From: Obelidium mucronatum
Lineage: Eukaryota > Chytridiomycota > Chytridiomycetes > Chytridiales > Chytriomycetaceae
Assembly (NCBI GenBank): GCA_025765595.1
Contig: JAIVFH010000015.1
Coordinates: forward strand, 186,001-250,000
DNA length: 64,000 bases
Direction: 5' to 3'
Below are positions 45,556-57,741 of the stretch, piece after piece. The notes beneath the pieces are model-generated. The model had not been told where the DNA came from, searched no databases, and saw only the letters and a program-made list of their open reading frames with translations. Every line of letters begins with the position of its first letter. The stretch's first letter is position 1. Both the position numbers and the translations under genes were made by a program.

Positions 45556-47570
45556 CTAAGTGTATGGAGATTTTCGGGGGAATATGGACAACGTTCTACA
45601 GAACCGCGAATTAATCAGACTCAAACTTTTCAGGTTCCGGACTTCTCTCTCACCAGTTTCGGGGTTTTCCTCTTGGGCTTTCAGTGACACATTCAACCCC
45701 TGAAAGATTGGGAGTGTCAAACGATTTTTATGGGAACTTCTATTACGGTTTACCCACCACCGAAAATAGTCCAGAAATGTTTTGAGCTTCCTGCGTTACA
45801 AATTTGGCTGCAGTCAATGCATCTCCGGCGACGCTGTTTGCGTTTGCAATAGTGGCAGCCACTGCTACCTCCAGCAGAAGAAATGGTTTCCAGGGCAATA
45901 GCTTTTGCTGAATTCAGTTGATCTGATATCGGCTGTATCTACAGTTTCGAGTGACAATTTAAGTCCAATGAAAGGACAGGAATTTTCAACCCACATTCAA
46001 CCCGTCTGCTATTTTCGATTTGAATTCTTCTATTGTTTCTCCCAGTTTATCGACTTCACTGGGGATGTTTTCCAGAACTCCATTCTGTAGTGTGCTTGTC
46101 ATAACTTCGGTCAACTTTGCTGAGTTAATTTCACTGAATTCCAATGGTAACTGACAAAGGAACCATTAGTATTTCCGCACATAACTTGATATTTACTTTT
46201 GTCAAACTTACATTTCTGCCTATCTCTTGGAATGTCTCATTCACTTCCAGATTCTTGGCATTGATGTTTTCCAAAACGGAATCCGGCAGGGCTTTTGTCA
46301 TGAGATTGACCATCTTTTCTGGTGCAATCTCATCAAATCTTAATGATATCTAGCAGAGGGAAATCAGATAATTTTGAAAAACGGATCCATTGAGGACTTT
46401 ACATTTGTTGAGCCCAAGTTTATTTTCTCTTGGGCATCGATAACAAGGCCATGTATTGATTCCTGCGTAGGTATACTGCAGTCTAAAGAATTCAGGGGTA
46501 TCTGGCCAAGATGATTAAGCTTTCCTTTCAGTCACAACGGGAGAGTCAAACCTGAGGGATGTGGGATTTAAGATTTCCCATGTTGACATCATCCAGCTCC
46601 AAGTTGTTTATGGGGTCAAGGTTTTGAGTTATCTGCTCAGCGATACTGACGCGAGAAAGCACCTGCAGCTGTAGTTCAAATACTTGAACAGAAGTCACAA
46701 GAAAAGGGAAGGTTACATTTTCACCTGCTGGTGTGATATCCAATGTTCTCAAAGAATTTATATTGTTGCCCATGCTCTGGATATTTTGAACTTTATCATT
46801 CATATACATTGCAACTTTGTCAGCAATTGGTGCAATGAGTACTGAAGGTAGTTGCTATTCAAGCAGCAACGCCAATTATGAAAACAAACGCGAGTGTAAG
46901 AAATATCGTATCTCACCGATAGAGAATCCAGCCCTTCCAAGTCTTGGACGTGGAGTCTTGAGTCACTTGGTGGGATTCCTGTTGTCATCAAACAACGGTT
47001 CGCAGCAGAAGAAGTGCGAGAAATTGACTTGAATAGAATGACTTTGCTCGTGGCTTGTCGAGACAGTGAATCCTGCGAACCAACATGTCAGGGAGGGAGA
47101 CACAGAGTACCAACAGCAATAAAACTCAACAGCATCGATTCCACCAAGTCGATTTGATGATATGGTTTCTTTTGAGACATTTTTCGAGATGGTTACTATC
47201 GGATCAGTTCCGAGTAGAAGCGCTGATTTTTGGTCATTCTGGAGTTTGGGTTGTTGAGCCGCGGCTCTGATGAGATGACCTCCGTCCATTGAGCTGATCG
47301 CCACTGAGAGCGTTTCATGTGATGCAAGAAGTTCGTTTGAAAGTGACTGGACTTTGATCGATGAAGAATCGTGTTTGACTGTATTCTGGGATTCTATTTG
47401 AAGTTAAATGAACTTAAATCAACCATATTCACGAAACACTTATGGACAGCTACCAAAGACATTAGGCATCACTGCATAAGACGAGGCTTAAGAAGTTCCA
47501 TGTGGGTTAGACGCGTAATTGCCAAGCATAGATTAAGCGATGTCATACGTTTCGAGCAACCTCCGCCCAT
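45556..47570 (-). CDS. Predicted N-myristoylated helical protein with exon-sized repeats
   Basis: ATG 47570 encodes MGGGCSK; donor GTATGA and acceptor AAATAG (just above 47385) join in exact phase to QSQNTVKHDSSSIKV. The N-terminus MGGGCSKQ has Gly2, a small residue region and Cys5, so myristoylation plus palmitoylation is plausible. Exons of ~100-150 nt then encode related helical units: EIAPEKMVNLMTKALPDSVL with ENINAKNLEVNETFQEI, and EINSAKLTEVMTSTLQNGVL with ENIPSEVDKLGETIEEF. Later AVAATIANANSVAGDALTAA is strongly helical. The end is SLSLINSRFCRTLSIFPRKS. Several slips make the C-terminal half approximate. It lies directly upstream of, and co-oriented with, the NLR-like gene. No known domain. 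Confidence 0.5.
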
Positions 47571-47683
47571 TTTGTCAGCCTCTTTTTCTCCGTTCAATTT
47601 GGTAAATCTGCGTTTTTAAATAAGTTGATGATTCTATCGCGCTTTTCCTTTTTTGTTGGATAGACTGATTGCCGTTCTTTCAA

Positions 47684-48570
47684 ATGAATCTGAATCAGCG
47701 ACCAACGCTGCGACCAACTCCTCCCTTGATTGCGTTGGGATTATTTGCTTACGGCGCTTCAGCTTATTTGGGCTTTCACCTTTATCGGCTGGGATCTCTG
47801 CCTGACCCGCCAACAACTATTGCCAACCCAAAGTACCAACGAACAACAGCCCAAGTTTCCACTCCAGAAGTGTATTCACAGATTGCTGATTCGTACGACG
47901 AAGATGTTGGGTGGGATGAATGGTTCATGGGAATGGACCGAAGGAGGCGTAATGTTGCAAAGCTGCTGAAGGTTCGTCTTTGCGTATCGAATTGTCACAG
48001 TCGAGCCCTTACGAATTCGAATGGTTTTTTGACAGGGAGATGTGATTGAGACTGCGGCCGGAACAGGCAGGAATTTACGATTTATGAGCGAATATCCAGA
48101 GGAGCTCACCTCTATCACTAGTCACTGATGCCTCGGCCCCCATGCTCCAGCGAGCATTCGCTACATTCAAGGCATTCAAAAATTTACCCCCGGTTACTTT
48201 CTCCCTGCTCGATATTTCCCATCACGAGGAAGCAACTTCTCCTTCTGTTCCCATTCACTTGGAGTCAAAGTTTGACACTGTTTTTGACACTTTCGGTCTA
48301 TGCTCGATGCATGATCCCACAGAATCCCTGAATAACATGAAGAAGTTATGCAAGCCAAATGGTCAAATCATTCTCCTGGAACACGGAAGGAGTATACATT
48401 CCCTTGGCTTTTTGTCGAACTGGATCAATAGTGCTTTGGATAAAACGGCTCAAAGTCACGCTGATCGATGGGGCTGTTGGTGGAACCGGGATTTGGAGAA
48501 CGTTATTCGCAGTGTGGATGGTCTGGAGATTGAATCAGTGAAGAGATATCATTTGGGAACAACACTCTGA
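47684..48570 (+). CDS. Membrane-anchored class I methyltransferase, OMS1/UbiE-like
   Basis: ATG 47684. N-terminal hydrophobic helix (PLIALGLFAYGASAYLGF), then YSQIADSYDEDVGWDEWFMG, an intron (~47970-48034, GTTCGT...TGACAG), the SAM-binding motif GDVIETAAGTGRNL, and after a slip near 48120 VTDASAPMLQRAF, DTVFDTFGLCSMHDP, NGQIILLEHGRS and WWNRDLENVI. These are the hallmarks of the yeast Oms1 group, a mitochondrial inner-membrane methyltransferase-like protein; substrate unknown. The start overlaps no other gene; the opposite-strand myristoylated gene begins 113 bp away, so the two share a short divergent promoter. Confidence 0.75.
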
Positions 48571-48634
48571 GATCATAGCTCGCAAAGTTAACTAAGTTGT
48601 AGAATTGCGAATGAAATTTATTCTTTAATTGCCT

Positions 48635-51171
48635 TCACTCTTCCACCAAAGGGTCAATTACGTCGCTATCTCCGCTGATATCAGCAAATAGCGGCGTGCT
48701 GAGGTACCTTTCGGCTGTGTCGGGGAGAATAACCAAAATAGAGCTTCCCTTTGGAGCGGTCTTTGCTACTTCCAAGGCGGCAGCAAACGTGGCCCCAGAA
48801 GAAATTCCAACAAAGATTCCTTCACTTTGGGCCAACAGTTTCGAAGTTGCAATCGCGTCCTGGTCTACTACAGATACCAGGGTATCGTACGCCTCACGGT
48901 TTAAGACCTCCGGAATAAAGTCAGGCGTCCACCCTTGGATTCCATGCGGACCAAAGTTCCCTCCTGCCAACAGTGGGGCCTTGGATGGTTCACAGGCGAC
49001 AATCTTCACCTCTGGGCGGGCTGCTTTGATGGCAGCAGACACACCTGTCAAAGTTCCACCAGTTCCCCATCCAGAAACGATAAAGTCGAGCTTTTTGCCC
49101 GCAAAGGACTTCAAAATTTCCGCACCTGTCGTTTGGCGGTGGTACCCAGGGTTGGCAGGGTTGGCAAACTGCTTCGACTGGAACCATCCATGTTCAAGAG
49201 CCAATTCTTCAGCTTTCTTGACCATTCCGGTACCCTTCAACTCTTTGGGAGTAAGAACAACTTTGGCGCCAAGGAACTTCATAATCTTCCTGCGTTCTAC
49301 GGAGAACGTTTCGATCATTGTTGCAACAAACGGGTACCCCTTGACTGCACACACCATTGCAAGGGCAATACTTGTATTGAAAGGTAGATATTTAGTTGTA
49401 TTACAGAAAAGGGGTTTGTTGCTTTACCCAGTGTTCCCGGAAGTCGCTTCCACAATTGTTTGTCCTGGTTTCAGCAGCCCACGTCTTTCGGCGTCTTCAA
49501 TCACACCGAGAGCCAATCGATCCTTGACACTCGAAAGTGGATTGAAAGATTCAATCTTTACAAACATATCCACGCCCTCAGGAGCCAATCTGTTAATTTT
49601 CACTGGGTGAAGATGTAAATAAAACGATAAACAATCATATTCATTGAGACGTCTTCCTACCAATTGGTGTTCTTCCGACAAGAGAAAGAATGTTATGGTG
49701 GATTGGTGAGCGCACAGTGTAAGGAATTTCTTGTGGCGAATCTTTCTCAGGCACCTCCGATGTTTGCAACGAAGCTGCGAGGTTGCAAAAGAATATCTTT
49801 AGTTCATGTATTTTTTGGTTGGCAATTTACCTTGGGCCGTCCATCCAAAAGCGGTGAAGGCAATCAAGCTGCCGAGATGGGACGAGTCGATGCCACTGAA
49901 TGCATTTCTCAAGGCAGTTGTGAAGTTTGCCTTTCCTTGAGCCACTTTGAATAACTTACTAAGAAAGAGAAGTCCTGACTGGACCGAATAAGCAAAAATT
50001 GACGACCTCAATAACTTGAAGAGGAGTTTGAAGACAAGTTCTCCTTTCGACGCAAATGTAGCTACTTGGTTTTTGCCTGGCTCGTTGGACGCCGTTTTTA
50101 CCACAGGCTCAATCACGTCACTTTCAATGCTGATGTCTGCAAAGAGGGGAGTACTCAAGTATCTCTCCGCAGTGTCTGGAAGAATAACCAAAATATGGCT
50201 ATTCTTGGGAGCTCTTGCCGCAACTTCCAATGCAGCCGCAAATGTAGCACCAGAAGATATTCCAACGAAGATGCCTTCCTTTTGGGCAAGAAGTTTCGAA
50301 GCGCTCATTGCCTTTTCGTCCGCAACGGCCACAATCTCGTCATATGCAGAACGGTCAAGCACAGCCGGGATAAAATCAGGTGCCCATCCTTGAATTCCAT
50401 GGGGACCAAACTTTCCACCAGCCAGTAATTGTGCTTTCGCAGGTTCGGCAGCAATAATCTGCACATCTGGACGAACTGATTTGACGAAACCAGCAACGCC
50501 TGTCAAAGTTCCACCAGTTCCCCATCCAGAAACAATATAATCCAAAGGTTTGCCGGAAAAATCAGACACAATCTCAGGACCCGTTGTTTGGCGATGATAT
50601 GCTGGGTTGGCAGGGTTGGCAAACTGTTTCGTTTGGAACCATCCGTGTTCTTTGGCAAGCTCTTCGGCTTTCTGAACCATTCCCGTTCCCTTCAACTCTT
50701 TGGGTGTGAGAACAACCTTGGCACCCAAGAACTTCATAATCTTTCGGCGTTCAATCGAGAAAGTCTCGATCATCACCGCTACAAACTTGTATCCTTTTGC
50801 CGCACAGACCATGGCAAGCGCAATACTGTCCGAATGCGCTCATAGGTCAGATAAAATACCAATTAATCTTGCAGCCATGTTTACCCAGTGTTTCCAGACG
50901 TGGCTTCAACGATCGTCATTCCTGGCTTCAGCAATCCCCTTACGTTCGGCATCCTCAATGACTCCCAATGCAAGTCTGTCTTTAACTGATGCCAGCGGAT
51001 TTTGCGATTCAAGCTTGACATACATATGAACACCTTCAGGCGCAAGACGGTTGATCTTGACTGAAAATTGCAAGTTAAGCAACTGATCTGATCCATAACA
51101 CTGCGCAAGCGTTCTCACCAACTGGCGTGTTCCCCACGAGAGAGAGAATGCTATCAACTGGCGCTGACATT
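48635..51171 (-). CDS. Fused double-domain cysteine synthase (gene A)
   Basis: PLP-dependent O-acetylserine sulfhydrylase-type enzyme, here as two complete catalytic domains in one gene. Domain 1: ATG 51171, [16 protein letters not shown], intron, [20 protein letters not shown] (PLP lysine), EATSGNTG, intron, then uninterrupted to 49799 with [20 protein letters not shown] and [10 protein letters not shown] ~75-residue linker follows ([20 protein letters not shown]; partly hydrophobic). An intron (GTAAATT...CTCGCAG) joins phase 1 to [18 protein letters not shown] and domain 2: [61 protein letters not shown], end DPLVEE. Introns fall at the same two sites in both domains. One extra base after AERKG in domain 1. 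Assimilates sulfide into cysteine if active. Confidence 0.85.
50575..51061 (-). repeat. Near-identical inverted duplicate tract, arm 1 (in gene A, domain 1)
   Basis: From the first base of exon 2 (VKINRL) through the next intron to about the codon for GPEI, this segment matches 59120-59602 in inverse orientation with only a handful of differences. The ~60-nt intron is identical base for base by eye. Upstream introns and downstream coding sequence are clearly different, so the edges are sharp. Confidence 0.8.
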
Positions 51172-51210
51172 TAAGATTTTTAAATGACGCAATTCAAGAT
51201 TTATTTTTTG

Positions 51211-53484
51211 TTACTCTTCTGTTTCAAGAACATCACTTTCGATGCTGATGTCTGCAAACAGACCAGTACTAAGATATCTTTCCGCCGTGTCAGGTAGAAT
51301 CACCAAGATAGAGCTTCCTTTGGGTGCAGTCTTGGCTAGTTCCAATGCTGCAGCAAAAGTCGCACCAGAAGAAATTCCAACGAAAATTCCTTCTTTCTTG
51401 GCGAGAAGCTTGGACGTGGCCAAGGCATCCTCGTCAGTTACTGGCAAAAGCTGATCATAAGATTCACGGTTCAAAACTTCTGGAATGAAATCGGGAGCCC
51501 ATCCTTGGATGACGTGACCAGCAAAGCTGCCTCCAGCCAACAACTGGGCCTTGGCAGGCTCTGCAGCGACTATCTTGACATCTGGTCTCGCAGTCTTGAC
51601 AGCAGCAGAGACTCCAGTCAAAGTACCCCCAGTTCCCCATCCAGAAACAATGTAATCCAAGTTTCTCCCAGCAAACGATTTCAAGATTTCTGGGCCAGTC
51701 GTTTGACGGTGGAACTCAGGGTTGGCAGGGTTCGCGAATTGCTTGGTTTGGAACCAGCCGTGCTCTCTTGCAAGCTCATCGGCTTTTTGGACCATTCCAG
51801 TTCCCTTCAACTCCTTGGGGGTCAAGACAACTTTTCCTCCGAGGAACTTGATGATCTTTCGGCGTTCAATCGAAAAAGTTTCAATCATTGTGGCGACGAA
51901 TGGGTAACCCTTGACGGCACATACTAACGCGAGAGCGATGCTGAAGGAAAGGCATTAATGTCACAAAACTAAGTAGTGGATAATATTCAAGATCAATTTA
52001 CCCAGTGTTTCCGGAAGTCGCTTCAACGATGGTTTGGCCAGGCTTCAGAACACCACGTCTTTCGGCGTCTTCAATAACTGCAAGAGCCAAACGATCCTTC
52101 ACGCTCGAAAGAGGGTTGAAAGACTCAATCTTAACAAACAAATCAATTCCTTCAGGCGCGAGGCGGTTGATTTTAACTAGTGTGCAACAGATTAGGTCAA
52201 TTTCACGCAAACAATGAGACTTACCAATCGGGGTCTTTCCAATAAGAGAGAGGACGTTCGGATGAATTGGCGCCCCAACTGCCTGGCTCACTTGTTTTGG
52301 GATGGCAGTTGTAGTGATGGTCTTAGTGGTGGTGGTTTTTACGCCATCGACAGTGGTGGTGTTAGTGGTGGTAGTCGTTGTCTTAACGGTAGAAGCTGCA
52401 GCTACCTCAGCAGTTTCGACGGACGAAGCTGGCTCAATCTCGTCACTTTCAATGCTGATATCTGCAAAGAGGGGAGTACTCAAGTATCTTTCCGCGGTGT
52501 CTGGAAGAATAACCAGGATGTGGCTGTCCTTTGGCGCTCTCTTGGCAACGTCTAAAGCAGCCGCAAATGTAGCTCCAGAAGAAATTCCAACGAAGATACC
52601 TTCCTTCTTAGCAAGGAGCTTTGAAGTGGCGATAGCATCTTCATCAGTGACTGATACAAGCTCGTCGTAAGCAGTGCGATCGAGGACCTCTGGAATAAAG
52701 TCAGGAGCCCATCCCTGAATGGCATGGCCACTAAAACTTCCTCCAGCAAGCAGAGCAGCTTTTGCTGGTTCAGCAGCAACGATTTTGACACCAGGTCTGG
52801 CAACCTTCACAAAAGCGGAGACACCGGTCAAAGTACCACCAGTTCCCCATCCTGAAACAATATAGTCCAACGGCTTTCCGACAAAATCATTCACGATTTC
52901 AGGACCAGTTGTTTGACGATGGTAAGCGGGGTTGGCTGGGTTCGCGAACTGTTTGGTTTGGAACCAACCATGTTTTTTAGCAAGTTCATCAGCCTTCTGC
53001 ACCATTCCAGTTCCCTTGAGCTCCTTGGGAGTCAAGACAACTTTTCCACCAAGGAATTTGATAATCTTTCTGCGCTCAATCGAGAAAGTCTCAATCATGA
53101 CAGCCACAAATGGATATCCCTTGGCAGCGCAAACCATGGCAAGAGCAATACTACAATGCAATGGTTATTAAAGTATTTTCGGCATAGACGATAAAACCTA
53201 ACTTACCCAGTATTTCCAGACGTGGCTTCAACGATGGTCTGACCTGGTTTCAAAAGTCCCTTACGTTCGGCATCTTCAATGACTCCCAAGGCAAGCCTGT
53301 CTTTGACTGATGCCAACGGGTTTTGAGCTTCAAGCTTCACATACAAATTGGCGCCTTCAGGTGCAAGGCGGTTGATCTTAACTGATGACTGCGTAAGTGT
53401 TTGATCATGCATCTGAAGTACTTTATCCTCACCAATTGGAGTATTTCCAACTAAAGACAGGATGTTATCGACGGGACGAGACAT
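51211..53484 (-). CDS. Fused double-domain cysteine synthase with Thr-rich linker (gene B)
   Basis: Second two-domain synthase. Domain 1: ATG 53484, [18 protein letters not shown], intron, [28 protein letters not shown], intron, catalytic remainder to [10 protein letters not shown] linker of ~60 residues is extremely Thr/Val/Ala-rich ([20 protein letters not shown]) and reads straight through to domain 2: [41 protein letters not shown], intron, ending [11 protein letters not shown] (stop 51211). PLP lysine, substrate loop TSGNTG and phosphate loop GTGGT are intact in both domains. Domain 1 to linker to start of domain 2 is one open frame (51998-53161), so the fusion does not depend on a splice guess. 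Only 40 bp separate it from gene A on the same strand. Confidence 0.88.
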
Positions 53485-53662
53485 TATTTTGGTGAAGTTC
53501 CAGATAGTGTGGCTCAATTTTTTGGAATTTGGTTTCGACGATGGTGCAATCGCCCATGCATCACCCACGCGTTAGCAGTCAGAATCGATCATTTTTGATC
53601 TTACTGTACTATCACATAATTATAACTATACAGGTATATGTATGAGTCTAGTTTATTCATTC

Positions 53663-54808
53663 TTATTTTCCTGCCCAATGTATCTCCTTCCACTCCTGAT
53701 AGCCCTCAACTTCATCTGACAGGCCCGTCAGATTATCAAAAACTGGTGTACTCATGTACCGCTCAGCAGTGTCTGGAAGCATCACCAAGAAACAGGAGCC
53801 CTTCTCTGCAGTTCTTGCCACTTTCAACGCAGAGGCAAACGTGGCTCCCGAACTAATTCCGCACATTATTCCCTCTCTTCTCGCAAGCAAATGACAGGCA
53901 TCATATGCTTCTTCATCCGTAACACTGACAATCTGATCATAACATGTTGTATCAAGGTTGGGTGGAATAAAGTCGGGTACCCAACCTAACGAACACGTTC
54001 AGTGCGCAAATTACGAAATTCACTCTTAAATATAGATACCTGGCACACCATGGAAATCCCACTCCCCTTTGCTTAGCATAGGAGCTTTTGCGGGCTCACA
54101 GGCAACAACACGAATTCCAGGCCTTTCCCTCTTGAGAACACTTGAAGTGCCTGAAATGGTACCTCCCGTGCCGTATCCCGAAACAAAGTAATCCAACCGC
54201 TTCCCTTCGAAATCTCGTAATATCTCCAACGCAGTTGTATTCCGATGAGCTTCTGGGTTGGCTGGATTCTCTGCCTGCCGACAAACAACCCATCCATGCT
54301 GAGCAGCCAAGTCATCGGCCACTTGGTTTCGCAGCGTTGCTGGCATTATTTTGGGCGTGAGCAAGACTTTGGCCCCGAGAAACTTAAGAATCTTGATGCG
54401 TTCTAGTGAAGAGGATTCTGAGAGAACAGCAACAAAGTTGTATCCGCGAGTAGCTGCTACCATTGCAAGAGCGATTCTATCAGGGAGATTTTCAATTGTT
54501 GCCCTAACCCAACGGTGAATAAGCTGGTACAGTTACCCTGTGTTCCCTGCAGTTGACTCAATAATCGTTGATCCTGGCTTTAAGAGGCCCTTTTCCTCGG
54601 CATCCTTGACCATTCCAACAGCAATTCGGTCTTTTACACTTCCGGCCGGATTTCGAGACTCGACTTTGACATACATCTCAACTCCTTCTGGGGATACGTT
54701 GTTGATCTTGACTGCTGGCAGTGTCAGAACATCAAAATCATACTTAATAAGGCCTTTACCTATTGGTGTGTTTCCAACGCATTCGAGAATGTTACCAAAC
54801 AGGGGCAT
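53663..54808 (-). CDS. Single-domain cysteine synthase, diverged copy
   Basis: ATG 54808 ([17 protein letters not shown]), three introns at or near the family sites, [29 protein letters not shown] (PLP lysine), [27 protein letters not shown], ending EIHWAGK. It differs from the neighbouring copies: TAGNTG instead of TSGNTG in the substrate loop, [16 protein letters not shown] instead of the usual [13 protein letters not shown], and an extra intron before [11 protein letters not shown] (shared with copy 57.7-58.9 kb). Likely an older paralogue, perhaps with a different substrate (the TAGNTG variant also occurs in other beta-substitution enzymes). Cytosolic, by lack of targeting signals. Confidence 0.85.
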
Positions 54809-54916
54809 CGTTTGATTTTTTTAAAATCGGGGACAGATTTCACCACTGCCCGTGAATCACAATAATCGTCAATTCTCAATTTATTGGAGTTTATTGGTTA
54901 TTAAACAAAAGCAAGA

Positions 54917-56418
54917 TCAGATTTCTCCACAGTCCGTAATCATAATCTACGATAGAATGATATCAGCGGCACATTGGCGAAAAATGAATGATATTAAACA
55001 CCTTTGACTTGGTTTTCCCACTGTCGCTTCCAAGACTTTCAATCTTTCGGACGATTTCCATCCCCTTGATAACTGTTCCGAATACAACGTGCTTGTTGTC
55101 CAGAAAGTCTGTTTTGGTTGTACAGATAAAGAACTGAGAGCCATTCGTGTTCTTTCCAGCGTTTGCCATGGAAAGAATTCCAGGTCCAGTATGCTGCAAG
55201 CGTAAGAACTGTTAAAGGAGTAAGGTATAATGAAAGTTTACCTTCAATTTGAAGTTCTCATCAGCGAATTTAGCGCCGTAGATTGACTTTCCTCCAGTTC
55301 CGTTGTGAGCAGTGAAATCACCACCTTGGCACATAAAATCAGGGATTACTCTGTGGAAAGAAGATCCTTTGTAACCGAACCCCTTTTCCCCAATGCAGAG
55401 TTGTCTACAAACCAGCAACAGTGAGAAAAAATGATAAAATTCAATGGATTATTACAAACCTGAAATTTTCAGCGGTCTTGGGAACCACGTCGGCGCGAAG
55501 CTGTGGCTCAACAATAAGCAGAGAGAAAATTAAAAGATATACGCCGTACCTCCATCACAATTCGGCCCAATGGCTTTCCTCCCGCACTCATTTCAAAAAA
55601 GACTTGAGGTTTATCTTTCTTGGTAACTGCGGCTCCTTCCTCTGACTTGGCCTTTTTGTTGCTGGGAGAATCACTCTTATCTCCGTCCTTCTTTTCATCA
55701 CCCTCCTCTTCATCATCTTCCGCCTTTCGCTTCTTGACCTCTGGCTCTTCCTTGATTTCTCCACAGGCTGCAATAACAATCTTTTGTCTGGTTGATCCCG
55801 AATTTGATCCAAAGCCTTCAATTTTTCTGACCACAGCCATTCCTTGAACGACACTCCCGAAAACAACGTGTTTTCCGTTCAAGTGAGGAGTTTTTTCAGT
55901 ACAAATGAAGAATTGGGAACCATTTGTGTTCTTTCCAGCGTTTGCCATGGACAAGATTCCCGGTCCCGTGTGCTGTGTTTCCTCATTTAGAACCAAAGAG
56001 TTGTGGACATTGTACACGGCACAACCTTCAACTGGAAGTTCTCGTCCGCAAACTTGGTTCCATAGATTGATTTTCCTCCCGTTCCATTGTGGGCAGTAAA
56101 GTCACCTCCCTGGCACATGAATCCTGGGATAACCCGGTGAAAAGATGAGCCCTTGAATCCAAAACCCTTTTCATGAGTACAAAGCGCTCTAAAGTTTTCG
56201 GCAGTCTTTGGAACAATGTCTGCACGGAGCTGAGTAGCAATATTTCCTTAATTTTTGGACTTTTGTTTGGAGTGCGCTATTTGTACCTCCATAAGGATTC
56301 TTCCAATGGGCTTTCCCCCGGCAGTCATGTCAAAGTACACCTGCGGGTTCTTTTTCTATCGATGTGGCAGTTAGTGGTGGAATTGGTAGAGAGAGGCATT
56401 TACCTGGGGGGTCGACAT
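54917..56418 (-). CDS. Double-domain cyclophilin peptidyl-prolyl isomerase
   Basis: Two complete cyclophilin domains in one gene. Domain 1: ATG 56418 (MSTPQ), intron, [101 protein letters not shown] charged linker follows ([19 protein letters not shown], then [12 protein letters not shown]-like KKRK). Domain 2: [58 protein letters not shown], last exon ITDCGEI. Catalytic Arg (FHR) and the Q/GSQFFICT active-site residues are intact in both. Domain 1 end, linker and domain 2 start are one frame (55508-56017). It sits inside the cysteine synthase array. Nuclear location is inferred from the linker. Confidence 0.88.
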
Positions 56419-56534
56419 AATGTTGTTGGAAAAAAGAAATGCAGAGTTTCCCTAGGGTTCACTCATCTTTATACAGAAAATTAAAAAAAAGATTGCAATA
56501 ATAGCCCGTCGCGGATGCGAATTAAACGCGATAA

Positions 56535-57617
56535 TCATCCAATCACATCGCTTTCAATGCTGATGTCTGCAAAGAGGGGAGTACTCAAGTATCTTTCCGC
56601 AGAGTCTGGCAGAATTGCCAAAATGGAAGTTCCTTTCGGGGATCGCTCAGCAATTTGAAGAGCTGCTGCAAATGTAGCTCCAGCAGATGTTCCACAAAGA
56701 ATTCCCTCTTTTTGTGCGAGCAGCCTTGACGTGACTTTAGCGGCCTCATCGGATATACCAATCACCTCTTCATAACATGTTTGATCCAAAATCTCTGGAA
56801 TAAAGTCAGCAGTCCATCCAGGAATATCATGTGGACCATATTGGCCTTTCCCTAGCATTGGACATGTTTCGGGCTCGGCAGTGACGATTCTCACTTCTGG
56901 TCGTTTCTCCTTCAATACACTTGCAACCCCAGTAATCGTGCCTCCACTTCCTACGCCTGAGACAAAATAATCCAATCGAACACCATCAAAGTCTCTCAAA
57001 ATTTCAAGAGCGGTTCCTTCACGATGTGCTTTTGGGTTTGCCAAGTTCTCAAATTGACCACACAACCACCATCCGTTCTCATTCGCCAGGCGAATAGCAA
57101 CTTCAGTACGTCCACTTGATTTAAGTGATTTGGGTGTGAGGACCACTTTTGCCCCAAGAAACTTCATGATCTTTCTGCGTTCTATCGAGTTGCCCTCACT
57201 CATTACAGCAACAAACGGATAACCTTTGGCAGCACAAGCCATCGCAAGCGCAACACTGAGACGAAATGATGAGGAGGTTATGAAGCCAAATTTATTGAAT
57301 TGCTCAAGACTTACCCAGTGTTTCCACTTGTTGATTCGATCACAGTCATTCCTGGCTTTAAAATACCCTGTTGCTCGGCATCTTGTAGCATGCTTACTGC
57401 TACTCGGTCCTTGACGCTTCCGCCTGGATTTAGTGACTCCATCTTGATATACATGTTAATGCCTTCAGGAGCCAAGCGATTGATGCGAACTTTTTGATGA
57501 AAGCTTCAACCATTAGAACATACTTAATTTGAACTTAAAAACGCTGCATTACTTACTGACGGGTGTGTTTCCAACAGCCGAGAGGATGTTGTCATGGATC
57601 TTTGGGTGACTCGCCAT
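56535..57617 (-). CDS. Single-domain cysteine synthase, diverged copy
   Basis: ATG 57617 ([20 protein letters not shown]), introns at the two family sites, [29 protein letters not shown] (PLP lysine), ESTSGNTG, then one frame from 57242 to 56535 with [40 protein letters not shown], ending SIESDVIG. Differences from the main group: [20 protein letters not shown] where others have [14 protein letters not shown], and GVGSGG in the phosphate loop. It retains the C-terminal signature [18 protein letters not shown]. No frameshift. Together with the 53.7-54.8 kb copy it forms a second, more diverged subgroup. Confidence 0.87.
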
Positions 57618-57741
57618 TTCTAGAGCTAATTTGAAGGCTTTGTATCTGGAGAAAAAAAAGCAACCATCGACTCATAAATATAGCCGATAATTTACGGAAT
57701 AATTGATTACTAGACGGGCACTTTTTATTTTATTGAGAGCG

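Noticed and set aside
48696..49610. 304-aa plus-strand frame over a cysteine synthase, and similar frames at 50016, 52302, 58412
   Set aside because: All are antisense shadows of the conserved synthase exons.
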